DNA of 64,000 nucleotides, taken from positions 124,001 through 188,000 of the forward strand of contig NZ_JBBMEJ010000003.1 in NCBI RefSeq assembly GCF_040096615.1, in the 5' to 3' direction. Origin of the DNA: Blautia_A aquisgranensis (GTDB taxonomy: Bacteria; Bacillota; Clostridia; Lachnospirales; Lachnospiraceae). The notes beneath the pieces were generated by a model. The model saw only the letters and a program-made list of their open reading frames with translations, was not told the origin of the DNA and did not search any database. Numbering within the stretch: the first letter of the stretch is position 1; the number at the start of each line of letters is the position of its first letter. Of this stretch, positions 44,459-53,510 are shown piece after piece. The translations under genes and the position numbers were made by a program.

Positions 44459-45532
44459 ATGAAGAATATGAAAAACAAAACAACAAAAAATAACATGATC
44501 AACTATGGAATTGTCATTGTGCTCTTTGTGATCGTACAGGCACTTTCCTCAACTGGAAATCTTTCCAGACTTCTTATGGGACTTCTTGTTCCCCTTTGTG
44601 TTTATACCATTGCATCAGTTTCCCTGAATCTGGTAGTCGGTTTTTCCGGTGAGCTGAGCCTTGGACATGCGGGCTTCATGTGCGTGGGAGCTTTTTCCAG
44701 TGCCCTGTTTTCACAGGTTGCTGCAGACTCCATTCCGCAGGTTCCTCGCTTTATCCTTGCAATCCTTGTAGGTGCGGCAGTTGCAGCACTGTTCGGTGTG
44801 ATCATCGGTATTCCGGTACTTCGTCTCCGCGGTGACTACCTGGCTATTGTTACACTGGCTTTTGGTGAGATCATCAAGAACCTGATCAATGTACTTTACA
44901 TTGGCGTGGATGACAAAGGACTTCACGTTGCAACAAGTGCAGCCGGTCTTCATCTGGAAGCCGGCGGAAAGCAGATCTTAAAAGGCGCCCTTGGTATTTC
45001 GGGAACAGCAACTCTTTATAAAGATATCAAGAATTACTTTTTCCTGATCGGCGTGATCCTGCTTCTTCTCACATTGTTTATTGTACAGAACCTTGTAAAC
45101 TCCAGAAGCGGACGTGCTATTATGTCAACCAGGGACAACCGTATTGCAGCGGAGTCTGTAGGAATCAATATCACCAGATATAAGCTGCTGGCATTTACCA
45201 TTTCTGCAGCCCTTGCAGGAGTTGCAGGTGTGCTGTATGCACATAACCTTTCTCTTCTTAAGGTTTCTGTATTCGATTACAATATGTCCATTCTGGTACT
45301 TGTGTATGTAGTACTTGGAGGAATCGGAAATATCAGAGGATCTATCATTGCAACAATTATCCTCTATGCACTGCCTGAGCTTCTCCGTGGATTCGCAAAC
45401 TACCGTATGCTGATCTATGCTATCGTGCTGATCATCATGATGCTCTTTAACTGGGCACCGGCGGCGAGAGACTGGAGAGCACGTATGGTAGAAAAATTCA
45501 AAGGCAAAAAAGCGAAAAAGGAGGTGGCCTGA
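44459..45532 (+). CDS. livM: branched-chain amino-acid ABC transporter permease LivM
   Basis: A 357-residue polytopic permease; NLVVGFSGELSLGHAGF and SVGINITRYKLLAFTISA are characteristic of LivM. The ATG at 44459 is taken because AAGGTGG (44447-44453) lies five bases before it; the GTG at 44450 is inside that site. A basic C-terminal tail ends the protein. Confidence 0.94.
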   Translation: MKNMKNKTTKNNMINYGIVIVLFVIVQALSSTGNLSRLLMGLLVPLCVYTIASVSLNLVVGFSGELSLGHAGFMCVGAFSSALFSQVAADSIPQVPRFILAILVGAAVAALFGVIIGIPVLRLRGDYLAIVTLAFGEIIKNLINVLYIGVDDKGLHVATSAAGLHLEAGGKQILKGALGISGTATLYKDIKNYFFLIGVILLLLTLFIVQNLVNSRSGRAIMSTRDNRIAAESVGINITRYKLLAFTISAALAGVAGVLYAHNLSLLKVSVFDYNMSILVLVYVVLGGIGNIRGSIIATIILYALPELLRGFANYRMLIYAIVLIIMMLFNWAPAARDWRARMVEKFKGKKAKKEVA

Positions 45533-45534
45533 TC

Positions 45535-46293
45535 ATGGCAATGCTGGAAGTAAATAACCTGTCTATCCAGTTCGGCGGTCTTCGTGCTGTTGACGGCTTT
45601 AACATGACCATTGAGAAAGGACAGCTCTATGGCCTCATCGGACCTAACGGAGCCGGTAAGACAACTGTATTCAACCTTCTCACAGGTGTATACAAACCAA
45701 CAGAAGGAATCATCAAACTTGACGGCCAGGACATCACAGGAAAAAGCACCATTGAGATCAACAAGGCCGGAATCGCAAGAACCTTCCAGAACATCCGTCT
45801 TTTCAAGGATATGCCTGTTCTTGACAATGTAAAAGTAGGGCTTCACAATCATCATCCATACTCCACACTGACCGGGATCTTAAGACTGCCGAAATACTAT
45901 AAGGTGGAAAAAGAGATGAACGAGAGAGCGATGGAGATCCTGAAGGTTTTTGACTTGGATAAAGAAGCTGACACACTGGCCGGCAACCTGCCTTATGGTA
46001 AACAGCGTAAGCTTGAGATCGCCAGAGCACTTGCCACAGAGCCGAAGCTTCTTCTTCTGGATGAGCCGGCAGCCGGTATGAATCCTAATGAGACACAGGA
46101 ACTGATGGATACTATCCGTTTCGTGAGGGAACATTTTGATATGACAGTTCTTCTGATCGAGCACGACATGAAACTGGTCGGTGGTATCTGTGAGGAACTG
46201 ACTGTTCTGAATTTCGGTCAGGTACTGATCCAGGGTGAGACATCCACAGTACTGAAAGACCCGACTGTTATTACTGCATATCTGGGAGAATAA
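45535..46293 (+). CDS. livG: branched-chain amino-acid ABC transporter ATPase LivG
   Basis: A 252-residue ABC ATPase. Walker A is GPNGAGKTT, the Q-loop region reads IARTFQNIRLF, the signature LPYGKQRKLEIARAL is the LivG variant of LSGGQ, and Walker B is LLLLDEPAAGMNP. Two bases separate it from livM. Confidence 0.96.
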   Translation: MAMLEVNNLSIQFGGLRAVDGFNMTIEKGQLYGLIGPNGAGKTTVFNLLTGVYKPTEGIIKLDGQDITGKSTIEINKAGIARTFQNIRLFKDMPVLDNVKVGLHNHHPYSTLTGILRLPKYYKVEKEMNERAMEILKVFDLDKEADTLAGNLPYGKQRKLEIARALATEPKLLLLDEPAAGMNPNETQELMDTIRFVREHFDMTVLLIEHDMKLVGGICEELTVLNFGQVLIQGETSTVLKDPTVITAYLGE

Positions 46294-46306
46294 GGAGGAC
46301 GAGACA

Positions 46307-47017
46307 ATGGCAATGTTGGAAGTAAAGGACCTCCAGGTTTACTATGGTGTGATCCAGGCCCTGAAGGGAATTTCTTTTCATGTAAATCAGGGAGAGGTTA
46401 TTGCGCTGATCGGTGCCAACGGTGCCGGAAAGACAACCACACTTCAGACACTTACCGGAATTCTTTCTCCGAAGTCCGGAAGCATTGTGTTTGAGGGAAA
46501 AGACCTCACAAGAACACCAGCCCATAAGATCGTAGAAATGGGAATGGCACACGTTCCGGAAGGAAGACGAGTATTTGCGGATATGTCCGTTTATGAGAAT
46601 CTTCTTCTGGGGGCTTATACAAGAAAGGATAAGGCAGAGATCGCAGAGAGCCTTGCCGGTGTATACAAGAGATTTCCGCGTCTGGAAGAACGTAAAGGAC
46701 AGCGTGCAGGAACTCTTTCCGGTGGTGAGCAGCAGATGCTTGCCATGGGGCGTGCACTGATGAGCAAACCGAGGATCATCCTGATGGATGAGCCGTCCAT
46801 GGGTCTGTCACCGATCTTTGTAAATGAGATTTTTGATATCATCCGTGAGGTAAGCGAAAGCGGTACAACCGTACTTCTTGTTGAGCAGAATGCGAAGAAA
46901 GCACTTTCTATTGCTGATCGTGCTTATGTTCTTGAGACAGGAAGCATCACCATGGATGGAAAGGCCCAGGATCTTCTGAATGACGAAGCTGTTCAGAAGG
47001 CATATCTTGGAGAGTAG
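46307..47017 (+). CDS. livF: branched-chain amino-acid ABC transporter ATPase LivF
   Basis: A 236-residue ABC ATPase. Walker A is GANGAGKTTT, then HVPEGRRVFADMSVYENL (LivF hallmark), signature LSGGEQQML, Walker B ILMDEPSMGLSP. It forms the ATPase pair with LivG and has an AAGGAGG ribosome binding site. Confidence 0.96.
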   Translation: MAMLEVKDLQVYYGVIQALKGISFHVNQGEVIALIGANGAGKTTTLQTLTGILSPKSGSIVFEGKDLTRTPAHKIVEMGMAHVPEGRRVFADMSVYENLLLGAYTRKDKAEIAESLAGVYKRFPRLEERKGQRAGTLSGGEQQMLAMGRALMSKPRIILMDEPSMGLSPIFVNEIFDIIREVSESGTTVLLVEQNAKKALSIADRAYVLETGSITMDGKAQDLLNDEAVQKAYLGE

Positions 47018-47027
47018 GGGGAAGATC

Positions 47028-47648
47028 ATGGATAATTTCGTAATTACCATTGCAAGACAGTATGGAAGCGGCGGACGTACCATCGGAGAGGAGCTTGCAA
47101 AGAAATTAGGGATTTCTTACTATGACAAGGATATCATCCGTATGGCATCTGAGGAAAGTGGTATTCATGAAGAACTTTTTGGAAGAGTAGACGAAAATGT
47201 CAGTGCGAAGCAGAAGCTTTTTGCAAGATCCGGACTTTATAAAGGAGAGCTGATCCCGCCACAGAGCAAGGATTTCACATCGGACGAGAACCTGTTCAAC
47301 TATCAGGCGAAGGTGATCCGCCATCTGGCAGAGACAGAGTCCTGCGTGATCATCGGACGCTGCGCCAACATGATCCTGAAAGAATACCCAAATGTTCTTC
47401 GTGTGTTTGTGTACGGAGACTGGGATTTCCGTATCTGCGAGGCGAGCAAGAAGCTCAGCGGCAGCACAAAGGATATTGAGAAATTCATGCAGAAGGATGA
47501 CAAGCGTAAGGAAGACCTGTGCAGACGGTTCATGGGTGCTAACTGGGCAGATATGACGAAATACAATCTGTGCCTGGATAACGGTACTCTTGGATATGAG
47601 AAATGTATCGAAGAGATCGAGAGCGCACTTGAGATCCTGAAGAAATAA
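47028..47648 (+). CDS. cytidylate-kinase-like protein
   Basis: A 206-residue P-loop protein of the cytidylate kinase-like family. TIARQYGSGGRTIGEELA is its Walker A variant, followed by YYDKDIIRMASEESG. Unlike true Cmk it lacks the canonical GPxGxGKS loop, so its nucleotide substrate is uncertain. The ATG at 47028 follows GGGGGAAG, 10 bases after livF; a terminator follows. Cotranscription with the liv genes is likely, but a functional link is not evident. Confidence 0.85.
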   Translation: MDNFVITIARQYGSGGRTIGEELAKKLGISYYDKDIIRMASEESGIHEELFGRVDENVSAKQKLFARSGLYKGELIPPQSKDFTSDENLFNYQAKVIRHLAETESCVIIGRCANMILKEYPNVLRVFVYGDWDFRICEASKKLSGSTKDIEKFMQKDDKRKEDLCRRFMGANWADMTKYNLCLDNGTLGYEKCIEEIESALEILKK

Positions 47649-47664
47649 ATCAGACGAAGCATAT

Positions 47665-47718
47665 GGGAATTTCCCGGAAAGAGACTGGCTTCTGACAGTC
47701 TTTTCCCGGGAATTTTTT
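47665..47718 (+). terminator. terminator of the liv operon
   Basis: A long imperfect stem pairing GGAATTTCCCGGAAAGAGACTG with CAGTCTTTTCCCGGGAATT and ending in TTTTTT. Confidence 0.85.
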
Positions 47719-47758
47719 CATATATTGTGGAAAAGCAGGTTTAAATCCGGCGGGGAGT

Positions 47759-48445
47759 ATGGATAAGCGAAAAAAATATTTCCAAGTAATGACAGTGTTA
47801 GGAATTGCGATGGCAGTCCTGGGTTATAGAGGAATAACTGACGGAGCGCTTCGGCTGCACGCAGATTCTGCAGTTTTCGCAGAACAGGACCGCCCGCGGG
47901 CAGCGCTAACTTTCGATGACGGCCCACATGCGAAATATACGCCAATGCTTCTGGAAGGCTTACGTAAGCGGGGAATCCATGCCAGCTTTTTTCTCATGGG
48001 AAAAAATATCGAGGGGAAAGAAAAGATCGTAGAGCAGATGCAGAAAGATGGCCATCTCATCGGCAATCACACATATGACCATGTGCAGCTGAATAAGCTT
48101 CCGGGTGACCAGGCCTGCGAACAGATCCTGAAAACCAACAATGCAATCTATGAGATCACGGGAGAGTATCCCACGTATCTGCGGCCACCCTACGGTGCCT
48201 GGCCGAAGAACCTGGAATTGTGTGTGACCATGCTGCCGGTGTTCTGGGATGTAGATACCCTGGACTGGAAAATAAGAAATGTGCAGTCCGTGGAAGAAAT
48301 CGTGCAGAGGGAGGTGAAGGACGGTTCCATCATACTGATGCACGACTGTTTTGCGACTTCTGTGGAGGCTGCGCTTGAAGTTGCGGATGTGCTGAAGGCA
48401 GCAGGCTATGATCTGGTAACTGTGGATGAGTTGCTGGTTACATAG
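47759..48445 (+). CDS. exported polysaccharide deacetylase
   Basis: A 228-residue NodB-fold enzyme of carbohydrate esterase family 4. An N-terminal hydrophobic segment (about 10-25) gives export or anchoring. The metal triad is Asp54 (TFDDGP, with catalytic Asp53), His104 and His108 (GNHTYDH); RPPYG and ILMHD complete the motifs. It probably deacetylates peptidoglycan or another glycan. The ATG at 47759 sits close to GGGGAG; the spacing is short and the start uncertain. Confidence 0.9.
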   Translation: MDKRKKYFQVMTVLGIAMAVLGYRGITDGALRLHADSAVFAEQDRPRAALTFDDGPHAKYTPMLLEGLRKRGIHASFFLMGKNIEGKEKIVEQMQKDGHLIGNHTYDHVQLNKLPGDQACEQILKTNNAIYEITGEYPTYLRPPYGAWPKNLELCVTMLPVFWDVDTLDWKIRNVQSVEEIVQREVKDGSIILMHDCFATSVEAALEVADVLKAAGYDLVTVDELLVT

Positions 48446-48572
48446 AGGAGCGCCAAACTTATATTTGCTTTTTCTGACATAAGCAGGTAATATTATAGAA
48501 ATAAGAAGTTACAGGCAGGCTGCCGCAACAGATCAGGCAGCATATTTTGTATAAGCAACAGGAGTGAATACC

Positions 48573-49895
48573 ATGGATCTATTTGAATACGCGAAATCAA
48601 AAACCTTGGATCAGGAATCCCCACTTGCATCCAGACTGCGCCCGCGGACTCTGGATGAGGTGGTAGGGCAGCAGCATATCGTAGGAAAAGATAAATTACT
48701 GTACCGTGCCATCAAGGCAGATAAACTGACCTCTGTCATTTTCTACGGCCCTCCGGGAACCGGAAAGACAACTCTGGCGAAAGTGATCGCCAATACCACA
48801 AGCGCCAATTTTACCCAGATCAATGCAACCGTGGCAGGCAAGAAGGATATGGAAACTGTGGTAAAGCAGGCCCAGGATGACCTTGGAATGTACGGAAAAA
48901 AAACGATCCTGTTTATCGATGAGATCCACCGTTTCAACAAGGGACAGCAGGATTATCTTCTTCCGTTTGTGGAGGACGGAACCATTATCCTCATCGGAGC
49001 AACTACTGAGAATCCCTATTTCGAGGTAAACGGCGCGCTTCTTTCCAGATCTATTATCTTTGAGCTGAAGGCTCTGGAGATCCCGGAGGTGAAGGAGCTG
49101 ATTCTGCGGGCTGTGAACGATCCAGAGCGGGGAATGGGAAGTTACGATGTAGTGATCGATGATGATGCACTGGAATTTCTGGCAGACATGGCAGGAGGTG
49201 ACGCCAGAAGTGCACTGAATGCCGTAGAACTGGGAATTCTGACCACACCCCGGGGAGAGGACGGAAAGATCCATCTGACCCTTTCTGTGGCTTCTGAGTG
49301 CATTCAGAAGCGTGTGGTGCGCTACGATAAGAACGGGGACAACCATTATGATATTATCTCAGCGTTTATCAAGAGCATGCGAGGTTCCGATCCGGACGCT
49401 GCAGTTTATTATCTGGCAAAAATGCTCTATGCAGGAGAAGATGTGAAATTCATTGCCAGAAGGATCATGATCCTGGCCTCAGAGGACATTGGAAACGCAG
49501 ATCCCCAGGCACTGTGCGTGGCAGCGGCAGCAGCCCAGGCTGTGGAACGTGTGGGAATGCCGGAATCCCAGATCATTCTTTCCCAGGCTGTGACTTACAT
49601 GGCCTGTGCGCCAAAGAGCAATGCGGCAGTCAACGCCATACAGGAGGCTATGCGCTGTGTGAAGGCGAAGAAGACTACCGTTCCGGTACATCTCCAGGAT
49701 GCCCACTATGGCGGCCATGAGAGCCTTGGTCATGGAATTGGCTATAAATATGCCCACAATTATCCGAACCATTATGTAAAGCAGCAATATCTGCCTTCAG
49801 AGATCGAGGGAGAGCATTTCTATGAATTAAGTGACATGGGATATGAGAAGACGCTGAAAGAACATATGAAGAAGATACATGACGAAGCAGAATAA
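48573..49895 (+). CDS. rarA: replication-associated recombination ATPase RarA/MgsA
   Basis: A 440-residue clamp-loader-like AAA+ ATPase acting at stalled forks. Walker A GPPGTGKTT is at about 59-67 and Walker B DEIH at 116-119; SRSIIFELKAL follows and the C-terminal tetramerisation domain ends with PVHLQDAHYGGHESLGHG. The ATG at 48573 follows AGGAG at a good distance; the GTG nine bases earlier lies too near it. Confidence 0.95.
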   Translation: MDLFEYAKSKTLDQESPLASRLRPRTLDEVVGQQHIVGKDKLLYRAIKADKLTSVIFYGPPGTGKTTLAKVIANTTSANFTQINATVAGKKDMETVVKQAQDDLGMYGKKTILFIDEIHRFNKGQQDYLLPFVEDGTIILIGATTENPYFEVNGALLSRSIIFELKALEIPEVKELILRAVNDPERGMGSYDVVIDDDALEFLADMAGGDARSALNAVELGILTTPRGEDGKIHLTLSVASECIQKRVVRYDKNGDNHYDIISAFIKSMRGSDPDAAVYYLAKMLYAGEDVKFIARRIMILASEDIGNADPQALCVAAAAAQAVERVGMPESQIILSQAVTYMACAPKSNAAVNAIQEAMRCVKAKKTTVPVHLQDAHYGGHESLGHGIGYKYAHNYPNHYVKQQYLPSEIEGEHFYELSDMGYEKTLKEHMKKIHDEAE

Positions 49896-49907
49896 CAGGT
49901 AAAAAAA

Positions 49908-49935
49908 GGAGGAGCTTTCTCAGAGAAGCTCCTCC
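49908..49935. terminator. bidirectional terminator overlapping the DUF4364 stop
   Basis: Perfect 11-base stem 49908-49918 with 49925-49935, preceded by A7 (49901-49907, a T-run on the minus strand). The last codons and stop of the minus-strand gene are part of the stem. Confidence 0.8.
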
Positions 49936-50432
49936 ATTATTTTGTCGTAAACGTTCTGGTATTTGTAAGGCCAGCTTTCACATACGGACTGTGCAGCGGG
50001 CAGATTGGGAACGTTGATGCTGAGATCTACAATGTTGACACCGCCTTCTATGATCCGGCAGCGGACGGAATAGCTGCCCTCTTTCGTCGGATAATAATCA
50101 GCAGGAGTGAGAAGATGCTCCTCAATCTTGCAGTGAAGAGAATTGAGATATTCTTCGACTTCTTTCTTGATATCTGAGGAAAGCTCTTTGGAAAAATATT
50201 TCAGAGTATTTTTTCCTTCATCAGTTAACCGGTAGTAGGTTCGGTTGGACTGGGAGGACATTTCCACCAGTTCGGCCTCCACCAGCTCGGAGACGGCCTG
50301 TTGGAGCTGAAAATAATTGGTATATTTCCGATCCAGGATAAAATCCGTGATCTGCGAATTGGTAAGATCTCCCTCAGAATTCTTCAGCATATATAAAATG
50401 ATAAGTTTATAGGTTGTAAAAGGTGATGCCAT
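49920..50432 (-). CDS. DUF4364 family winged-helix protein
   Basis: A 170-residue protein with a winged-helix N-terminal half (TTYKLIILYMLKNSEGDLTN, ITDFILDRKYTNYFQLQQAVSEL, YRLTDEGKNTL) and a C-terminal half typical of DUF4364. It probably binds DNA; targets are unknown. The ATG follows AAGGAGG. It ends in a terminator shared with rarA and lies just after the radical SAM gene on the same strand. Confidence 0.85.
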   Translation of the reverse strand: MASPFTTYKLIILYMLKNSEGDLTNSQITDFILDRKYTNYFQLQQAVSELVEAELVEMSSQSNRTYYRLTDEGKNTLKYFSKELSSDIKKEVEEYLNSLHCKIEEHLLTPADYYPTKEGSYSVRCRIIEGGVNIVDLSINVPNLPAAQSVCESWPYKYQNVYDKIMEELL

Positions 50433-50447
50433 AAAAATGCCTCCTTT

Positions 50448-51392
50448 TTACTGACGCAGGGAAAGAGGTTTAAAAGCTTTTCCCTGGAAGCTCTGCCGCT
50501 CCTTCATTCTGTGATGAAGAAGGTTCAGAACCTCGCGTTTACGACTGGCCCATAAAGGTGCGATCAGAAGTTCCTTCGGACCGTCGCCTGTTACACGGTG
50601 GATCACGATATCCGGACGCAGCTGTTCCAGACAGTCGATCACAAGATCCAGATATTCTTCTCTCTCATAAGTACGGAAAAGACCGGATTCATAATCAGCG
50701 GCAAGATCAGTACCACGAAGTACGTGGAGAAGCTGGAGCTTGATTCCCTGAATATCCATGGCATTGAGATAACGGATCGTATCCAGGATATCCTCGTGGC
50801 TTTCGCCGGGAAGTCCAAGGATCGTGTGGACGATCACTTCGATCCCGCCTCTGCGGAGACGGCTCACTGCGTCATCAAAGCAGGAGAGCGGGTAGCCGCG
50901 GCGGATATACTGAGCAGTTCTTTCATGAATGGTCTGAAGTCCGAGCTCCACCCACACGGGTTTGATCCGGTTCAGGGAATAAAGAAGTTCCATGACCTCA
51001 TCGCCCAGGCAGTCCGGCCTTGTTCCGATGGACAGTGCCACGATATCCGGATGGGTGATCGCCTCTGTGAAAATCTTTCGCAGATATTCCACCGGAGCAT
51101 AGGTATTGGTGTAAGCCTGAAAATAGGCAATGTATTTGTGAATCGGTCTTTTGGCGGAGAGGCTTGCAATCTGTGTATCGATCTGTTCCGTGATGGAAAG
51201 AGAAGCACTTGCTGCAAAATCGCCGCTTCCTCCCTGACTGCAGAAGATGCAGCCGTTTTTTCCCAGAGTGCCGTCACGGTTGGGGCAGGACATGCCGCCG
51301 TTTAAAGCCACCCGGTAGACCTTTTCGCCGTAGCGCTCCCTGAGCATGTAATCCAGGGAATGGTACGGCTTGTCATTCCAGCGTGTTCTCAT
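50448..51392 (-). CDS. TIGR01212-type (YhcC-like) radical SAM protein
   Basis: A 314-residue radical SAM protein. The cluster Cys are 36, 48 and 51 (CPNRDGTLGKNGCIFCSQGG), the wide spacing characteristic of this family and of the related Elp3 group. GLQTIHERTAQYIRRG and HTILGLPGESHEDI follow. The substrate is unknown in general; an Elp3-like nucleic-acid role is only suggested by relatedness. It overlaps the upstream YesL gene by four bases (ATGA), so the two are coupled. Confidence 0.9.
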   Translation of the reverse strand: MRTRWNDKPYHSLDYMLRERYGEKVYRVALNGGMSCPNRDGTLGKNGCIFCSQGGSGDFAASASLSITEQIDTQIASLSAKRPIHKYIAYFQAYTNTYAPVEYLRKIFTEAITHPDIVALSIGTRPDCLGDEVMELLYSLNRIKPVWVELGLQTIHERTAQYIRRGYPLSCFDDAVSRLRRGGIEVIVHTILGLPGESHEDILDTIRYLNAMDIQGIKLQLLHVLRGTDLAADYESGLFRTYEREEYLDLVIDCLEQLRPDIVIHRVTGDGPKELLIAPLWASRKREVLNLLHHRMKERQSFQGKAFKPLSLRQ

Positions 51393-52063
51393 GCTTCTTC
51401 CAGTTCGCTTTTTTCGCTTTCGTCCTTCGGTATGTAGTTATCGAAGATCTTTACGAAAAGCTTGGATTTCCAGTAAGCCAGAGTCGCAAATCCCATCAAA
51501 ACAAAGAGCATGATCAGAATGGAAAGTACCTGAGCCGCGCCTGTATAGGACATAAGCAGGAAAAGCAGTACCGGTGATGCGGAGATCAGGAGCATCAGTG
51601 CAGTCTGCGGAAGATGGCGGACTGACATCAGGAATGCGTTGACAAAGGTGTTCTTAATGGAGTTGTAAAATTTCGCAAGGATCGGATAAATGTACAGAAG
51701 GATCAGTGCATAGATAAATGCAACTGCGATAAACAAAGTGAAAAGTCCCTTGTACATTACACTGTCTCCGGCTCTTGCAATGCGAAGATCAACAAACAGA
51801 ACACCGGCTGTAAGCAGCATAATAATATTTATGATGGTTGCCTGCTTGAAATTCTGCTTAAAAGCGTGGAAAAAGCTCCGGATGATATAGGATTCTTCGT
51901 CTCTTGCCATTTTCAGTGTAACGTAGTAAAGAGAGGTTATGGAAGCGCCTGCCGTAATGATCGGAATACAGCAGAGGATGCACAGAATGTTCAGAAGGAT
52001 CAGGTCTGCCACGCGTCCCATAAACACGAAGAACTTATTATCCATGTTAAAAAAACGATTCAT
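51389..52063 (-). CDS. YesL family (DUF624) membrane protein
   Basis: A 224-residue protein with about five to six membrane segments and the N-terminal MGRVADLILLNILCILCCIP motif typical of YesL/DUF624, followed by GASITSLYYVTLKMARDEE. In other Firmicutes YesL genes accompany sugar-transport operons; no such context exists here. The charged C-terminal tail is cytoplasmic. It is the first gene of this minus-strand unit. Confidence 0.85.
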   Translation of the reverse strand: MNRFFNMDNKFFVFMGRVADLILLNILCILCCIPIITAGASITSLYYVTLKMARDEESYIIRSFFHAFKQNFKQATIINIIMLLTAGVLFVDLRIARAGDSVMYKGLFTLFIAVAFIYALILLYIYPILAKFYNSIKNTFVNAFLMSVRHLPQTALMLLISASPVLLFLLMSYTGAAQVLSILIMLFVLMGFATLAYWKSKLFVKIFDNYIPKDESEKSELEEA

Positions 52064-52217
52064 CTGATAAGTCTCCTTTTCTTTTAAAAATTATTATTTT
52101 AAGTATACCCAATCACAGAGGAAAAAGCAAACCCCAAATAGGATCGGAGAATAAATGCATGTGTCCGTCATGGAAAGACAAAAATGTGAAATAGTTTATT
52201 AAATTTCCCTAAAATGC

Positions 52218-52246
52218 TTGCTTATCACAATTTAGAGTGTTAAAAT
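52218..52246 (+). promoter_or_regulatory. promoter of the YerC gene
   Basis: TTGCTT (52218-52223), a 17-base spacer and TAAAAT (52241-52246), 50 bases before the gene. Confidence 0.65.
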
Positions 52247-52295
52247 ATCAGTATTGTATCAAACGAAAATTATGTAATTTCAAAGGAGCGTAACA

Positions 52296-52610
52296 ATGAG
52301 CAAAAAAATCAGGACGGAGGCCGTGGATCACCTGTTTGAAGCGATCCTGTGCTTGAAAGACAAGGAAGAGTGCTATACGTTTTTTGAGGACGTTTGTACC
52401 ATCAATGAGTTGCTTTCATTATCTCAGCGCTTCGAGGTAGCGAAGATGCTTACGGATAAGCGTACATACCTTGATATCTCAGAGAAGACGGGTGCTTCCA
52501 CAGCTACGATCAGCCGTGTAAACCGTTCCCTGAACTATGGTAATGATGGGTATGAGATGGTATTTGCACGTATGAAGAAGAACGAAGAAGAGAACGATAA
52601 GGCTGAGTAA
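52296..52610 (+). CDS. yerC: TrpR-like regulator YerC/YecD
   Basis: A 104-residue DNA-binding protein of the TrpR superfamily. CTINELLSLSQRFEVAKML is followed by the helix-turn-helix TYLDISEKTGASTATISRVN. In Bacillus subtilis YerC stands next to pcrA; here it is 0.9 kb upstream of pcrA with the DUF1836 gene between. AAAGGAG precedes the ATG. Confidence 0.92.
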   Translation: MSKKIRTEAVDHLFEAILCLKDKEECYTFFEDVCTINELLSLSQRFEVAKMLTDKRTYLDISEKTGASTATISRVNRSLNYGNDGYEMVFARMKKNEEENDKAE

Positions 52611-52627
52611 GGCCATAACGCAAAAAA

Positions 52628-52656
52628 AGAGATGGACGCGGATGTCTGTCTCTTTT
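52628..52656 (+). terminator. terminator of yerC
   Basis: A 10-base stem including two G-U pairs (52628-52637 with 52644-52653) followed by a short T-run; the preceding A7 makes it usable on both strands. Confidence 0.7.
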
Positions 52657-52683
52657 CTTCTGCCCGGAAAAATGTTCCGTGGA

Positions 52684-53310
52684 TCATTTCTTTTTTTCTT
52701 TGTGGTGGGAAGTCTCGTCTTTCTGTGGAGTCATCTGATCGATCATGTTCTCAATGATCATCTTCTTCATATAAACATCGAAGCTTAACAGACAGATAAA
52801 GGAGAACTGGTGGAGAAAATCCTTATCCTCCGGATCAGCGTTCTGGAAGATTTCACCTGCACTCTTGAAACGACGAAGGAGATCTTTTTCGAGGTAACGG
52901 ATCTGGTTCTGCTCCATGCTGAAAACCTCCTGATAGATGTAGGTCATATCCTTGTCAGTCATGGACTTGAAATATTTATCTGTGATAGGTCCGAGAAGCG
53001 TCTGGATATCACTGATAGAAAGAATATTCTTAAAATAATAGATAAAGATCAGCATCAGTAGATGCTCTCTGGAATAGCGTTTCTTCTCGGGGGGCGGGAG
53101 AAGCTTGTTCTTGGCATAATTATTGATCATGGTCTTGGTCAGGATCTTATCATTGTCGTGACGTTTGGTGGAAGCAAGATTCTCTTCCATAAAAGTTGTC
53201 ACCTGATCCATGTACAGATCAATGTTCGGGATATCATCGGGTTTTATATAATCAAGCTCAGCTATTTTTTCGAAAATGCTGTGCATCATGTCTTTTTCAT
53301 TATTTGTCAT
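52684..53310 (-). CDS. DUF1836 domain protein
   Basis: About 208 residues with the DUF1836 pattern: LTKTMINNYAKNKLLPPPEKKRYSREHLLMLIFIYYFK, a MerR-like helix-turn-helix region, then a helical C-terminal half and a Lys-rich end. Probably a transcription regulator; targets are unknown. Two starts are possible: ATG 53310, nine bases after AGGTG, or GTG 53322, five bases after GGGAG. Divergent from pcrA. Confidence 0.85.
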   Translation of the reverse strand: MTNNEKDMMHSIFEKIAELDYIKPDDIPNIDLYMDQVTTFMEENLASTKRHDNDKILTKTMINNYAKNKLLPPPEKKRYSREHLLMLIFIYYFKNILSISDIQTLLGPITDKYFKSMTDKDMTYIYQEVFSMEQNQIRYLEKDLLRRFKSAGEIFQNADPEDKDFLHQFSFICLLSFDVYMKKMIIENMIDQMTPQKDETSHHKEKKK

Positions 53311-53510
53311 CGCATTTATCACCTCTGCTCCCTATTATATAGTTTTAAATACTACTTGTAAAGAAACTTTTTTTGAAGGGCATAATGTTATTCGTGGAAT
53401 GAATTTCCGGGTTTACCGGTGAGGAAAGACATGATAGTATATAAAGATACGATTGGAACTTATTAAAAACAGATACCTGTTGCCGATATAAAAAAGAAAT
53501 GGAGATCAAA